Of a DNA stretch of 64,000 nt, positions 32,891 through 44,247 are shown piece by piece. The stretch spans positions 14,993,583-15,057,582 of the forward strand of contig JAYGXS010000004.1 of assembly GCA_036362985.1 (NCBI GenBank). Reading direction: 5' to 3'. The notes beneath the pieces were generated by a model that saw nothing but the letters and a program-made list of their open reading frames with translations, made no database searches and was not told the origin of the DNA. The translations under genes and the position numbers were made by a program. Within the stretch, counting starts at the first letter, position 1. Every line of letters begins with the position of its first letter. The DNA is from Ligula intestinalis (taxonomy: Eukaryota > Platyhelminthes > Cestoda > Diphyllobothriidea > Diphyllobothriidae).

Positions 32891-35800
32891 AGTGTAGCCA
32901 GTGACTCTTGAATAAACTTTTCTTAGACGAAGATATACATTTTGTCAAGAGTACATTTTAATGAAATTATTTGTTACCAAAAGCAAAGAAGAAGAAAGAT
33001 GCACTTGCACTTTTTCTATTTTATGTATTAAGATCACTTAAGTCGTTCACAATCAGTGAGAACAATGCATACTATTTACGTTGACAGTTTGCACAGAGTA
33101 TAGTTGCTGCTGTTGTATTACAAAGCTGCTTTAGTAATCGGTGTGAATTATCAAACACATTCAAAATAATTTGGTCGATATTTCATGAGGATTTTCTGTG
33201 AACGCCCGTACGCGTGATTGCATCGTGGTAAAATAACAACCTGTTTACCTTTTTGGTGAATACATGGACGTTGGAGTCACCAAAGACAAACAACTTGTCA
33301 ATCTAGAGCGCAGTCATCTGGAGGACGCCGTGCTTTTAATCAATCAGTAGGTCACATAAAACCCTCTGCAATTAGTACGCAATAGCTTAAGAAATGTATC
33401 TTTACAACAACAGTAATGCAAACCCCTACCCTTATCTGATTCTCTTTTTAATGATGAAGTTATGCATGAGACCGCAGCGTCCTGTTCTAGTTCGCACAAT
33501 TCTTCCTCCCGTTGGGACTAAATAATTTTCGGTAACGACTGTGCAAATAGCGCTGCGAAGTAAACACATGTCTCACGTAATTATTCCTATTAACGGTTAC
33601 ATCGTACAGAAGGCTGATATCGTGCATATAGGTTGGTGCAGCGGAAATGCTTGTTTTTATGCACTCGCTTGCTGCTTGTATCCTTCTCGGCTTTGTCGCA
33701 AATCACAAAAAAATTTAATTATGACGTGCACTTCCGCACGATGAAACAGTAGCACAATAGACTAGGCATTTGAAGAGGAAGTCTTTTGTTCCCACTCAGC
33801 CACATTGTTTACAGAAGACAGCATCAGAGCTAAGCGCACAGCTGAGTAACGCTGTGTGCCTTTATTTGCTGAGAATTCCAGGTGAAAAGTAGGAACCGGA
33901 GCGCTGACAACCTTTTTCAGGCCAGAATAAACACAAGCCCAATTTTACAAATAAGATTGTGCCAGAATGTCTGACAGAACCAAGCTTGATAAATAGAGGA
34001 AATAGAAAAATATCATTCAGCTGCACGCAGTATCTACTTAACGTTTAGGCAGGAAATTTCATGATATTTAAAATTAAAAGCAATTAATAAAGAAAATGTT
34101 GTTCCATAAAGATAATGGGTGAATTTAAATAAACGTGTGGTAAATGGAATCACGGGGGCTACTTCTACAAGGATTTGATTATTGTTTTCTTTTTTTACAA
34201 AAAATAATACACATGTAGAAATTATTATTTTTAATGTTAGATTTTCCTGACCAGGTATCCTTCGTTGTAGTCCTACAACACAAGACAATAAGTGTTTTGA
34301 ATAACAATATCGACTTGAAACAATCGTACCACTGCGAGGATATTGGTTGTCCATTTACATAAGAAGTAAGCAATCCTTTGAAATGTTAAAAACATGAAGT
34401 TGCATCCACGTTTCTCCTCATAATTTATATTTAGGACAACATGGAATCAGCAAGTGGGTATAAAACTGGGCAGGAGAGATTAAAATCAATGATATAAGGT
34501 GCATTTTAAGGTAAAAAACAGTAATAATATGTTCTATTTCGGTCCGAAGTAGTGGATCTAACGAAATATAGGTTGATGGGTGGGCGTGCTGAGTGTTATG
34601 AATTAAGAACGTCCACACGGAGCACCGTTGTCGACGAGAAGGTGTGTTAACTAATTAACTGTATTTTCCGAAAAACAATCAGCAAGCGTGAAACATGAAT
34701 GCATCCTTTGGCCGCCTGGACATAGTGCTGGCGGGAATCGTAAGTTCACTTTGCTTTCTCTGCGATCCAAGAAGGTGTTTTAAAGTTGATTGTTTTCTTT
34801 GCTTTATACTTAATTTAGCCTTTACAGCAGAAGTCAGTAATCCCACATATTCTCAACAAAGTGGGTTGCAATACTCCCGTCGGTTAAAACCTTTAACGTT
34901 GTGCAAAGAAAAAAAAAATTCAGTAAAGTCAGCGAAATGAAATAGAAGCATAAAATCAAAAATTTATTCGACATGTATATCGTCCTATTTCTATTAAACT
35001 GGAATATGATCGTCGTCTTCTGTCATAAAAAGTTGATGGATCAAAAGTACTTTTCGGAAAGTAGACTGTTTTACGATTAATGTTCTTACAGATAATTAAA
35101 CACGTAACGGGATTGTATCGTAGACAGCATACCAAACCAGTTGTATGACAGATGTATGTGCGTAGCATTCAAATTTGCCACTTATCAGCATTATTAAATA
35201 TATATGTGAATATCATTTGAACATTTACAGGACTACATTTATGGCGAAGCCCGCTAAAAACTACGAAAGGATAGCCAAACTACGTGCTGCTAGAACGAAC
35301 CATGGTTTCTGTAAATAGTTTTTCTTCTACATTCATTTTCCACCCCACGTTGCTTTATAAGTTAAAAGAGGGAAATTTGTACTTCGTTCAATTGACGTTT
35401 CCCATAATCTGTTGGGACAAGGATTTTATAAATGCACCCTTACAAATATTCATTTACATTTTTGATGCGCGCTTCAATTTTCGTTCAGTATACGCACAGA
35501 TGATTGTTCAATTTTTCAAAAATATCCAGTTTCTTTCAAAATTCATGTAGAAATAAGTTTGGCCCATATTTGTTTTTAAAAAAACCGTCATTATGTATAG
35601 AAGTCAATCATCTTTCAGAACGAAAAGTATTATGAAAAGCCAATTTGACTGCGCATTAATGGCAAGCAGCTCACGTAGAATAGATTGCCTGACTCATTTA
35701 ATGTCAGGACCGAAAAATGGAGTTGTAGTTTTACTTGCAGTTGAATTCCCTAATTTTTTGCATTGAGTTGGTGTGAGGTGCAGTATCATGTTACCTGCAA

Positions 35801-36524
35801 AAGAACTCATTTTCGATGGGTGAATTGAAGAAAGGAATTTGCAGAAATAGGCAAAACTCTTACATATTTTGATTTCCAAGGATTATCTATCGTCACAAGA
35901 GGTTGCGGATCAAACTTTATGAGTTATTCGTCTTGTCCTGTTAACTATTATCAATACGGAGTTGAATATTTTCACTCTAATTGTTCAGAGAGCGGAAACA
36001 TTTGTGTTGCCTCCATAAAATTCAGGATGCAGTTTTGATAAATAACATTATTTTTGAAAAGAATAAAGACTAATTCAGTACAGAAAAATTCAGTTTTGCA
36101 GAGTTTATACATTTCGGCTGCAGTTTATTCTACCATACTGATACGAAGGACCATAAAAAATATATCCATATACATATAAACAGCCACGGCACGCCGTTAT
36201 TTTGTCTGTCATACCGTACGCTAAAAGATAGTTTTATAATTGTCAATTCAAGCGAAATTGCGTGTATCAGGAAGCACTTAAGGAATGGACAGGCCGCCGC
36301 CTCATCGTACGCCAAAACCGGACAGCCAGACGGCCGAGCAATCATCACACCCGAGCCAACCGCCCGTTATGAAAGTTCAACAGGTCAGAGACCGCGTGCC
36401 GTTCAACAAGCAATCCACGCACAAGAAGGCAATTAACGTTAATTGTCGCTGTATTTTTGCAGGAATGAATCTATCCTATAAATACTGCAAACGTCTGTGC
36501 ATGCTGTTCCTGTTTCTGCTACTT
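32891..36524. other. No gene recognised
   Basis: About 3.6 kb of AT-rich DNA with frames up to 106 codons (34034-34354, minus) that have no motif. Nothing else recognised. Confidence 0.6.
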
Positions 36525-36615
36525 CTGTCTCTGATGGTGAATCCACGACGGGTGTTCAAACGTCAGGCGAATCAAAAATTGTCCCGGCGATCGAGTTCTT
36601 CTCTTTTCATTAGCT
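36525..36615 (+). ncRNA. PLE terminal-repeat relic with hammerhead-like motif (E)
   Basis: CTGATGG (36531-36537), T, hairpin GAATCC/GGTGTTC (bulged), then AAACGTC ending at 36564. The flank GTCCCGGCGATCGAG also follows site A at 8829. A 117-codon frame (36285-36638) runs through it and is therefore not taken as a gene. Confidence 0.5.
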
Positions 36616-37434
36616 TCAAAATTTCCATCAGTACTTAACCAGAAAAGAATAGATAAAGTTTCAGCAGAAGAAGTGGCTGGTATTTTTAAAATAACTATGA
36701 TCACTATGTGTGGAAACTTGAATGTAAGAACACGTTCGGCCAAAGCGCGTCACAAGTTAAGTACAGGATTATGTATTGTTGATTAATTCCTGCGTTGTAG
36801 GCTACAAAAGTACCATGATATGCCATTTGAAACTATCCACAAGACACATCTTCCAATATTTTCTACAAAGATAAAAGAAGGTTTCATTTATTCGAACTAC
36901 ACCGGGAATATGCCAAAATTACGCCTTTTTAAGCAGTGAAACATTTATATTTGATATGAAGTACATTGAGTTCCCATACTCAGACTGAAGGAGCGTTTTC
37001 ATTTGCAGTGTGATTTCATTTTTAGATAAGCCGCTGAAATGGACCTCGGTTTTTTGAAATCTAGAAAGAACGTTTAACGTAACACACTATGCTCATGACA
37101 AAACTCAATAACAGTCAAATATTAATGATTCAGATGACTAATGAATTCGGAGAGCAGCCAATATGGCGGTCGACTATGAACAAGATTAACAGAAAGGTGT
37201 TTAAGGCAAGCGAAAACAACAGAATTTATTTGTACAAAAGAATTTTGGGAGAGCTTGTCAACTGCATCTTCTCTTTGCATAAATAAGATAACAACGACAA
37301 ATTAGAGCACTTTGAATTTTCACAGAATCAATAATAGCAATGCCCTGTTTACGCGGCAAATAGTCTAATATACTGTCCCCTTTAAACTTGAGAAGTGAAA
37401 GTAGCAATAACGGTTAACAAAAATAAGTGGTTGA

Positions 37435-37892
37435 TTAAATATGGACATGTAGTAATGAGGGCAGATGGAGATTAGCCACGTGATCTAGCCGCTTTCGTAG
37501 TCCGGGTTTCTCCAGTCGTAATAGACTGCTTTCATGTAGCGCAACTTTCAGTTCGTTCGTGCTCGAACAAGAACACGAAAAAACTGTTTTGAGGTCAAAA
37601 GAATGACCATGGTCTAGCAAGTGTTTGTTAAAAGAGAACCGCCGTTCTTTGTTTACTTGTTAAGAAAGCCAAGTAGGCAAATGTTGAACGACCTTGGTTG
37701 TCATTTGCCCTTGCGTGCGGCCAATTTACTTGCATCGGCAAATGTACGTGAATTCATGGTCACGGTATGGGGTGGCGAGTGGTGGCAAGACTCCTTTGTC
37801 CGATTATCTGTAAGGCTTTTAGTGGGAGTGAATAATGCTAGTTCAGCTGCAATGTACGTTCTCTTTATGGTGCAACAAAGGCGGTTTGACAA
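37435..37892 (-). pseudogene. PLE GIY-YIG endonuclease fragment, frameshifted
   Basis: On the minus strand two frames together give an endonuclease domain. One (37892-37701) reads AELALFTPTKSLTDNRTKES. The next frame gives LPPLATP, then CRCK-stop-IGRTQGQM with the tyrosine of YIGRT replaced by a stop, then HLPTWLS. The last (37620-37435) gives LLDHGHSFDLKTVFSC and ends RKRLDHVANLHLPSL. The order (C-x-C, YIGRT, HLP-WL, LL-HGH) matches PLE endonucleases. It belongs to a PLE lineage different from PLE 1, judging by the YIGRTQ rather than YVGKTGR form. No RT is found next to it. The 137-codon plus-strand frame over 37621-38034 is antisense to it. Confidence 0.75.
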
Positions 37893-38382
37893 CTATTACA
37901 ACAGTCATTTAACCTTTATAGACCAGCCAGCCTCTCCGCATCCAACCTACTTGGTATTCCTGCCCACAGTACTGCTTTTCGTATTTCTAATTATTTTGCA
38001 TTCATTTATTGTTTTTTGTGCTCAATGTCGATAACCACCGTCCATTGAACCGTAAATCTGTGATTTGAAATGCACCTTTTATCTTTAATTAGAGTTTTAT
38101 GATAAGATAAATTTCTGTCCTGTTAGTAAATAGTAATTTATCAAACCTCCTATGTTTCTTTAGGGAAAATACTTTGTTTGCTATTGTATGACTTAGGGAA
38201 CGCAATGCGGGCTGAAGTTGTGCGACAGGAATTCTCTTCCCTATCTCATCAGATTTCATTAAACAGATGATTGACCATAATAATCCACTAGAACTGTTGT
38301 TGATAGAAAAGACCAGGTGAAAAAGAAGTAGATGCGTTTTAGAAGAATAAGACGATCACTGGAATAACAATCTTATTTTCCT

Positions 38383-38419
38383 GACGTTTCGGATTCCCTA
38401 GGGAATTCTTAATCGTAAG
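38383..38419 (-). ncRNA. Hammerhead-like motif (F)
   Basis: Minus strand: CTTACGA (one change from CTGACGA), a hairpin around AATTCCCTAGGGAATC, then GAAACGTC (38390-38383). An AT-rich AATAAGA block lies just outside the GAAACGTC half, as at several other sites. About 490 bases from the endonuclease fragment and on the same strand, but on its upstream side, so the two may not belong together. Confidence 0.5.
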
Positions 38420-39357
38420 TATTCGTAGAAAGCTATAATACTTGCGCAGATAGGGATTACATATGCACATATTGCACAGTATTTAGAGTTCGTAGCGGTC
38501 ATCTGCGTGCGCACCATTATTTTCAGTTCCTGTAGCCACCGCCTGAGGTCTTAATTGATGCAGTGATGGCTAATTAATCGGTACAATTTTCTTGTCCACG
38601 TTGGATGTGGCCTTGATAAATGCACGAAAGTTTCTAGACTGTGATTGATTTTTCTTCTTCCACTTCTTATACTTCTTCTTTCATAAAAAGTTCTTCTAGA
38701 AGTCAAAACGAAGACACACTTAGTCGAATAGAATACCACACGGAAAGAACAAGGATGCTTATTGACTGCGCATCTTTAGCAGTACTGACAAAAGTACCTC
38801 CCAAACCACCAAACACATGGGCTAAAGGCATTGTTCCGACACTAAAGTGTTCATTTTCGTTTGTACTTGTTGGGTCTGAATATGGGAACTGCAAAACTTT
38901 ACGCCTTAAAGATTGTAAGTTGGCGTCCGCCATTATGGCAGCGTAAGAACACAAAAGGTATTTTGCCATTAACTGAACTTACCCGACCCCTAGCAGTACG
39001 GAGAGGGTGCGAGCCATTTTTTAGACAATGGTGATTTGAGTAAAAGGCTGTCGATTTTTTCTAGACAGCACTCAACAGTGGCAAATATATTAAAAAGCCG
39101 AGAGATAGGTATGGTCTATTTGACACCCAATTCGTGCTTGCAATCCGTTCTTATTTTATAAGTTACATTAATTGTCCACAATGCATCTTTATTAATAAAA
39201 CATGCCTTTTAACCGTGTAATAGCGAGTCAAAGTCAAAATATAAGTCTGAGGTGGACTTAGGACACAGTGTGAACTCTTTAACGAACAATCTGTTTTGAA
39301 TATTTAGCAAATTCAGAGTTTGTACGAAAATGTTTGAGGATCCAAATAATGAGCATG
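38420..39357. other. No gene recognised
   Basis: Includes 101- and 88-codon frames on opposite strands (38641-38969) that are shadows of one another with no motif. Confidence 0.5.
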
Positions 39358-39468
39358 TTTAGATCACCCACTTTTGAATAAACTCGCGGCATTCGGCGGG
39401 ATTCAAACGCGCATAAAAGGGAGGCCTTTTACGCAAGCCAACGCTTAACCCAATTGAGCGTCGAATGT
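39358..39468 (-). repeat. tRNA-like element, family A, copy 2
   Basis: tRNA-like part 39468-39388 on the minus strand: acceptor ACATTCG/CGAATGC (6 of 7 pairs), D arm from GCTCAATTGGGTTAAGC, T arm with TTTGAATC. In place of the anticodon arm lies a 10-bp hairpin GCGTAAAAGG/CCTTTTATGC with loop CCTC. The tail GCGAGTTTATTCAAAAGTGG matches the family tail. It faces copy 3 at 39631 about 160 bases away, in opposite orientation. Confidence 0.65.
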
Positions 39469-39630
39469 CGCGCTTCATACCGTGAGTTTAATCAGATATG
39501 GATCGATATTACCCGCCCAACTTTGCCGCTCATTTGGAATCCACAAATACGGGACAGCAAAATGACTGCCCAAGCAGGATTTCTTAAGCAATCATCATCT
39601 ACCAGAATGACTACAAGGCTGACTTAATTG

Positions 39631-39806
39631 TTAAGTTGATTTTGGCAGATACTGTTAATTTAGTTGACCCAATTGTGAAATTGGGTAGAGTTTTGGCTTG
39701 CGTAAATGGCCTATCTCCTATGCGGGTTCAAATCCTGCCAAATGCCGCTAGTTTTTTTTCACAATTGGGTCAACTTAATTAACCGAATCTGCCAAAATCA
39801 ACTTAA
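39631..39806 (+). repeat. tRNA-like element, family A, copy 3, inside a ~50-bp inverted repeat
   Basis: Arms 39631-39680 and 39758-39806 are inverted repeats of each other with only a few mismatches; the outer part is TTAAGTTGATTTTGGCAGAT. Between them is a tRNA-like core without its 5' end: TTGGGTAGAG, TTGGCTTGCGTAAATGGCC, the T arm GCGGGTTCAAATCCTGC and then CAAATGC, followed by a T8 run. The right arm is the normal family tail; the left arm is an inverted copy of that tail where the acceptor 5' side and D arm should begin. Confidence 0.75.
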
Positions 39807-40433
39807 CATCAGTATGTTTATTTCAATTTTTGGCATGACATTTAAAATGAGAAGGAGCTAAGCTATGAAAAACAAACCTTCCTTTTAATAACCATATACG
39901 TTCTTGCAAAGTGGATGCAACAAATGGCTATCAAGTGTCGGTTATGTACACTAATCCATTGTTTCTATAATCATTTGCCTTATTATTTAGCCTCCTTACA
40001 CGGTTAATTAAGGCATCATTCTATGCTCTCTCGTTCTGTCTGGACTATCATCATAAAACAGATGGCATGCATACCGTCGACCATAAATTAAAAATGATAA
40101 ACTATTTTAAGTAGGTTTTTAAACCCTAAAGCAATGCAACCAAACTGACTGACGTTAATGTATACCATGTATTGATATTGCGTCAGATAGATTGGTTTGT
40201 TTGTCTATAATGAGTTCTGTACCTTATTTTGATGAAAAAACCACACTTAGTCTTCAACTAGCCAATAAAATGAAGAAAAAAGACGTATTTGTATACCTGA
40301 TGGGCTCATTTTCTCTCATTGGAGGACAAATTAGGTATGATAATTCCACTCAAAATAGTATTTGTTAGTAACCTGTTGTTCAAAATCTTACTTTGTAAAC
40401 CGCATATAACTGCAAATAAAATCGTTAGATGTA
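39807..40433. other. No gene recognised
   Basis: AT-rich spacer without frames or repeats of note. Confidence 0.5.
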
Positions 40434-41010
40434 CTTGCTAAGACCGTGCTAAAAACGTGCCTCATCTATCCCTAGTTTCAACATGTTTTCCTATGAAAGC
40501 GTTGCCTATAAGGGTTTTATGGGCGGGAAATAACGAAAGGCAGTGGAATATACCTTAATAACTGCTTTATTCACTTTGATTTTATTGTGGATAAAATGAT
40601 GTTTATTTAAACCCATTGATTTTCTAGTTCGTATTATCGTTTAACGCATTCCGGACCAACCCGATTATCAAAATGCAGGTTTATCGAGCTTCTTGGAAAA
40701 GTACAAATAAACTGGCTAGAGGGACGTCAAGTACAACTGATCTGAGGTCCAACTTACCATTCTGAAGTAAGATTAATATAATCCGCTGCGCGAAGCACCG
40801 CGCACGCTTTCAAGTTACATGCGGAATAACTTAATCTTAGCAGCCGCAAGAAACAACTTCAACTTAGTTTTCCTTTTTAAACTTACTTCTACAAATTTCC
40901 TTCACTTCCTATCCTATTTCTTCTTACCCCAAACCCCAATAACAACCGTTTCCGTAGGAAAAAAATGCTTTGACTATGACTATATGAGATGCAGTACATA
41001 CATTTTTGCT
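40434..41010 (+). repeat. Foldback DNA element, copy 4
   Basis: Aligns over its length with copy 2: CCCTAGTTTCAACATGTTTT at the left, GGTTTTATGGGCGGG, CCGATTATCAAAATGCAGG, AGGTCCAACTTACCATTCTG, a GC-rich patch with CGCGCACGC, TTAAACTTACTTCTACAAA and CCGTAGGAAAAAAATGC at the right. Ends are inverted repeats, though decayed. Boundaries are approximate. Confidence 0.6.
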
Positions 41011-41589
41011 GCCTTATTTTTCTCCTACCTATTCGTATGAGCAATCAGAGTCTTCATCGACGATAGCGCCTTTTATAAAACTCAGTCCCGAATATATCAT
41101 TTTGTTAACTTAATTAAATGCTAGCACATTTCACTTCGACATAAAAGAGGCATGATACCTTCTGTAAGATAGTCTGTTGCTTTACTCAAAGGGGTTTATA
41201 ATTAAGGCTTAGGTAAGCAATAGATAAGAGAAAGTTTATTTTTAAGTTGAAGGTTTGAGCACTGGAATAGGTAGCTCCCTGGCATAAAGTCCAAGTCTAC
41301 CTGTCACTCTGCGAGTAACAAGCGACATCCATGTTCAACGGGCATAATGTACAGACGCCTAGCTTGGTTGTTGATGATTGGCTGATTATTCATATACAAA
41401 GCGCGACTTAGGGTTACTAAATGACCAATGTTTGTAATTTGGTATAATGTGACCAGGTTATTGTTTTATTCATTTCAGTCACACCAATAAATATTGAATC
41501 CGTTAACTCTGATGTATATTACTATGTACCAAGTGGAACTAGATATGGTCTGCATGACGAAAACATGGTAATCCACAAAGATAGACGAT

Positions 41590-42140
41590 CGGAAAGTTGC
41601 TCTTCCCTGTTTTCAGCGGTTCCGAAAAAACAGAGCCGGGCGTCAGAGTGGGGGTGTGCTCACCTATGTTAGACATGGCCTGCACGTGTCAAACAAAACT
41701 GACCAGCTCGCGTCCGATAAAGAGGCACTCTGGCTCACCGTCAGAACGCCGGGGTCTCAAGCCCTCGATATCTTGGTGGTTTATCGACCACCGTTGAACT
41801 ATCCAGAGTCAGACAAAAGCCTGATTGAGGAAGTTAAAGCATTTTCCGTGCGATCCAATGTCATGATTATAGGCGACTTTAATGCTCCGCATATCGACTG
41901 GAACCTCAGTTCTGCAACAGGGTCAGAATTAAGTTTCGATCGCCAACTTCTAAGCACGGTATAACAAGCCTTTCCATATCAACACGTCTTATCTCCGACC
42001 AGGCAGCGTGAAGGGCAACAGACTAACTGCCTAGATCTTGTACTGCTAAAAGCGCCTGACAGTGTAGACGTCGTAAATTGTTTACTTCCTCTAGGCTAAA
42101 GCGACCACGTAGTACTACAGTGGGAGTACTCACTCTCTGT
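41590..42140 (+). pseudogene. CR1-type AP endonuclease domain, frameshifted
   Basis: The frame 41656-41964 (102 codons) contains YVRHGL near the start, VYRPP at residues 42-46 and IIGDFNAPHIDW with GDFN at 73-76, the standard exonuclease-III-like signature of non-LTR elements. After a frame break, NCLDLVLL and, past an in-frame stop, SDHVVLQWEY give the C-terminal SDH motif. The N-terminal portion before YVRHGL needs another shift. In intact elements this domain nicks the target strand to prime reverse transcription. Confidence 0.85.
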
Positions 42141-42359
42141 ACCTGATCGTAGCGCGACCGTTAGACACAACATATGGCGCGGAAACACTGACCAAATGAG
42201 AACCAAAGTGTGCAGCGTAGACTGGAGGGAGGCATTCACTGGGTGTGTCCAGAAGAATTGGACGATGTCAAAGGCTGTATTACATGAGTTAATCACCATT
42301 TTCTTCCCCTTAGCTCAAAAAAAGGCACAAATAGGCCCCAGCGGCTAAGAAACACGCTG

Positions 42360-43873
42360 AAGAGGGAGGTTAACAGTAAAGAAAAGCTGTTTCGAATTTA
42401 TCGGAGAGGGAAGACCACCAAGTTGTACAACAAGTAAAAAGCGCAGAGAAATAGGGTTAGGGGCCTTGTGCTAAAAACCCGCCAACGTTTCGAGAGTAAC
42501 CTAATAAACTTTGCAGTAGGAAATGCGAAAGTCTGTTACAACTACATTAGGCGATCTACCCGAAATAGAGACCCCATCCCGTTTTTAAGAACAGATTACG
42601 GCGCCAAAATTTGCGAGAAAAAAGCAAAGGCTGACCATCTATCCAGGTTCTTTCAGTCGGTTTTTATGAGAGAGGTCAAGCTAACCGTTACCAATTTTAG
42701 TACCGAGGAGATTCCGACTATTGATTCAGTTGTGCTTACAGTAGTTACTGGCCTGCAAGAACTTATTAAGCTCCAAAACACGAAGTCACCAGGACCGAAC
42801 GGCATACCTGCAAAGGTGTTGAAAGAGCTAGCCGTGGAGTTGGCAGAACCACTGCAGTTACTCCTTCGGGACTCCCTAAACATAGGCCAACTGCCATCCA
42901 ACTGGAAGACAGCGTGGATCTCACACATACACAAAATGGGTGTCGGGCGTCTGCAAACAACTACAGGCCAATAAGCCTTACTTCAATATGTTGCAAAAGC
43001 ATGGAGTGAATTATCAAAATAGAGTTGATGCAATTCTTAAAGTGTCATCGACTTCTTTCTGATAAACAGCACGGACTCGATAGAGGACGGTAATGCTTGT
43101 CAAATCTGCTCTTTTGTCTAGAGCACTTGACCAGAGCACTTGATCAAGGAAACACGGTGCACGCAGTCTTCATAGATTTCAAGAAGGCATTTGATACTGT
43201 GCCACATCAATGACTTCTATACAAGCTTAGAGGCGTAGGGGTAGCAGGCAATCTTTTGCGATGGATCGAAAACTTTCTGACTGACCAAACTCAAACCGTA
43301 TGCATTGGTTATCAGCGATCGGCAGATGTGGCAGTTGATAGTGGGGTCCCCCAGGGTTCACTTATGGGTCCTTTCCTTTTCCTTATATATATTGACGACT
43401 GCATAAATGGATTAAACTACGAAACCGCAATGTTCGCCAACGATTTAAAACTCTGGAAGGTCATTCGTAGCGAAGACGACAGAGCAAATCTGCAGGCAGA
43501 TTTGCACCGACTCGAGCATCGGTCAAACGAGTGGCTCCTGCCATTTAATGTCGCCAAATGCAACATAATGCGTTTCAGTAGTACTAACACTTTGTATCGG
43601 AGGGTTCACAACCTAAGTAACACACCACTACCAGAAGTTGAGGCCCAGAAGGATCTGGTGGTGTGGTTCACTGCCTCATTTAAGCCATCACTCCACAGCC
43701 TGAAGGTGGCCAAATCCGCAATGTCGAGCTTGTGTCTTATCAAGCGCGCCATTGTTAAGTTTGATAAAGTTTTCTTTGGAAAGGTCTTCGGCGCGTTTGT
43801 GCGACGCCAACTGGAATTTGCCATTAAAGCCTTGAAACCTTCGACAGTCAAAGACAAAAAAACCTTGAAATGA
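42360..43873 (+). pseudogene. CR1-type reverse transcriptase, frameshifted, motif C altered
   Basis: First frame 42468-42974 (168 codons) has a KSPGPNGIPAKVLKEL block and then LPSNWKTAWISHIHK. After a shift, NYRPISLTSICCK and, further on, FIDFKKAFDTVPH (motif A, followed by a stop near 43210) are read. The frame 43256-43873 (205 codons) has SGVPQGSLMGPFLFLIYIDD at residues 29-48 and MFANDLKLWK at 59-68. In active enzymes the last motif is FADD or YADD, so the first catalytic aspartate is asparagine here. With the stops this shows the copy is dead. The enzyme would act at the target nick to copy element RNA. Confidence 0.9.
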
Positions 43874-44247
43874 TACAACGATGGGCAAATAATTTAGTGC
43901 AAGGCCAAGCGTACCTTCCTTACGAGACACGGCTGACCAATCTTGACTTATTTTCTCTGTATTACAGACAGCTGTGCGGTGACCTGATACAGGCATTTCG
44001 CATTCTGTGGGATCAAAATTCTTGCCTAGCATCAAGCGACTTCTTTGAGCTGGCCACTAGTGCTAGATTGCGCGGACATCATCTCAAGCTACGTGTGACT
44101 GGGGCAAGATTGAACACACGAAAATTCTTCTTCTCTAAGATTGTTATCCAGGCATGGAATGCTCTACCCGTATACATTGTCATGTCCCCATCTGTGGACA
44201 CGTTTAAGATGCAGTTGGATAAGCATAGAATAAGACATTCTCTGTAA
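43870..44247 (+). pseudogene. CR1-type RT C-terminal region
   Basis: A 125-codon frame directly overlapping the end of the RT frame (shifted). It contains IQRWANNLVQG, LPYETRLTNLDLFSLYYRQL and FFFSKIVIQAWNALP, the usual C-terminal end of CR1/Jockey RT proteins, ending at a stop at 44247. It is the true end of the ORF, separated from the RT by one frameshift. Confidence 0.85.

Noticed and set aside
36285..36638. 117-codon frame with a proline/serine-rich start and a leucine-rich segment
   Set aside because: It runs through a repeated PLE terminal sequence (also at 8822-8912) and has no homology I recognise.
37621..38034. 137-codon plus-strand frame with a hydrophobic C-terminus
   Set aside because: Its first half is exactly antisense to the PLE endonuclease fragment, and the rest has no motif.
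43606..44035. Minus-strand frames of 90 and 115 codons over the CR1 RT
   Set aside because: Antisense to a recognised reverse transcriptase and without motif.
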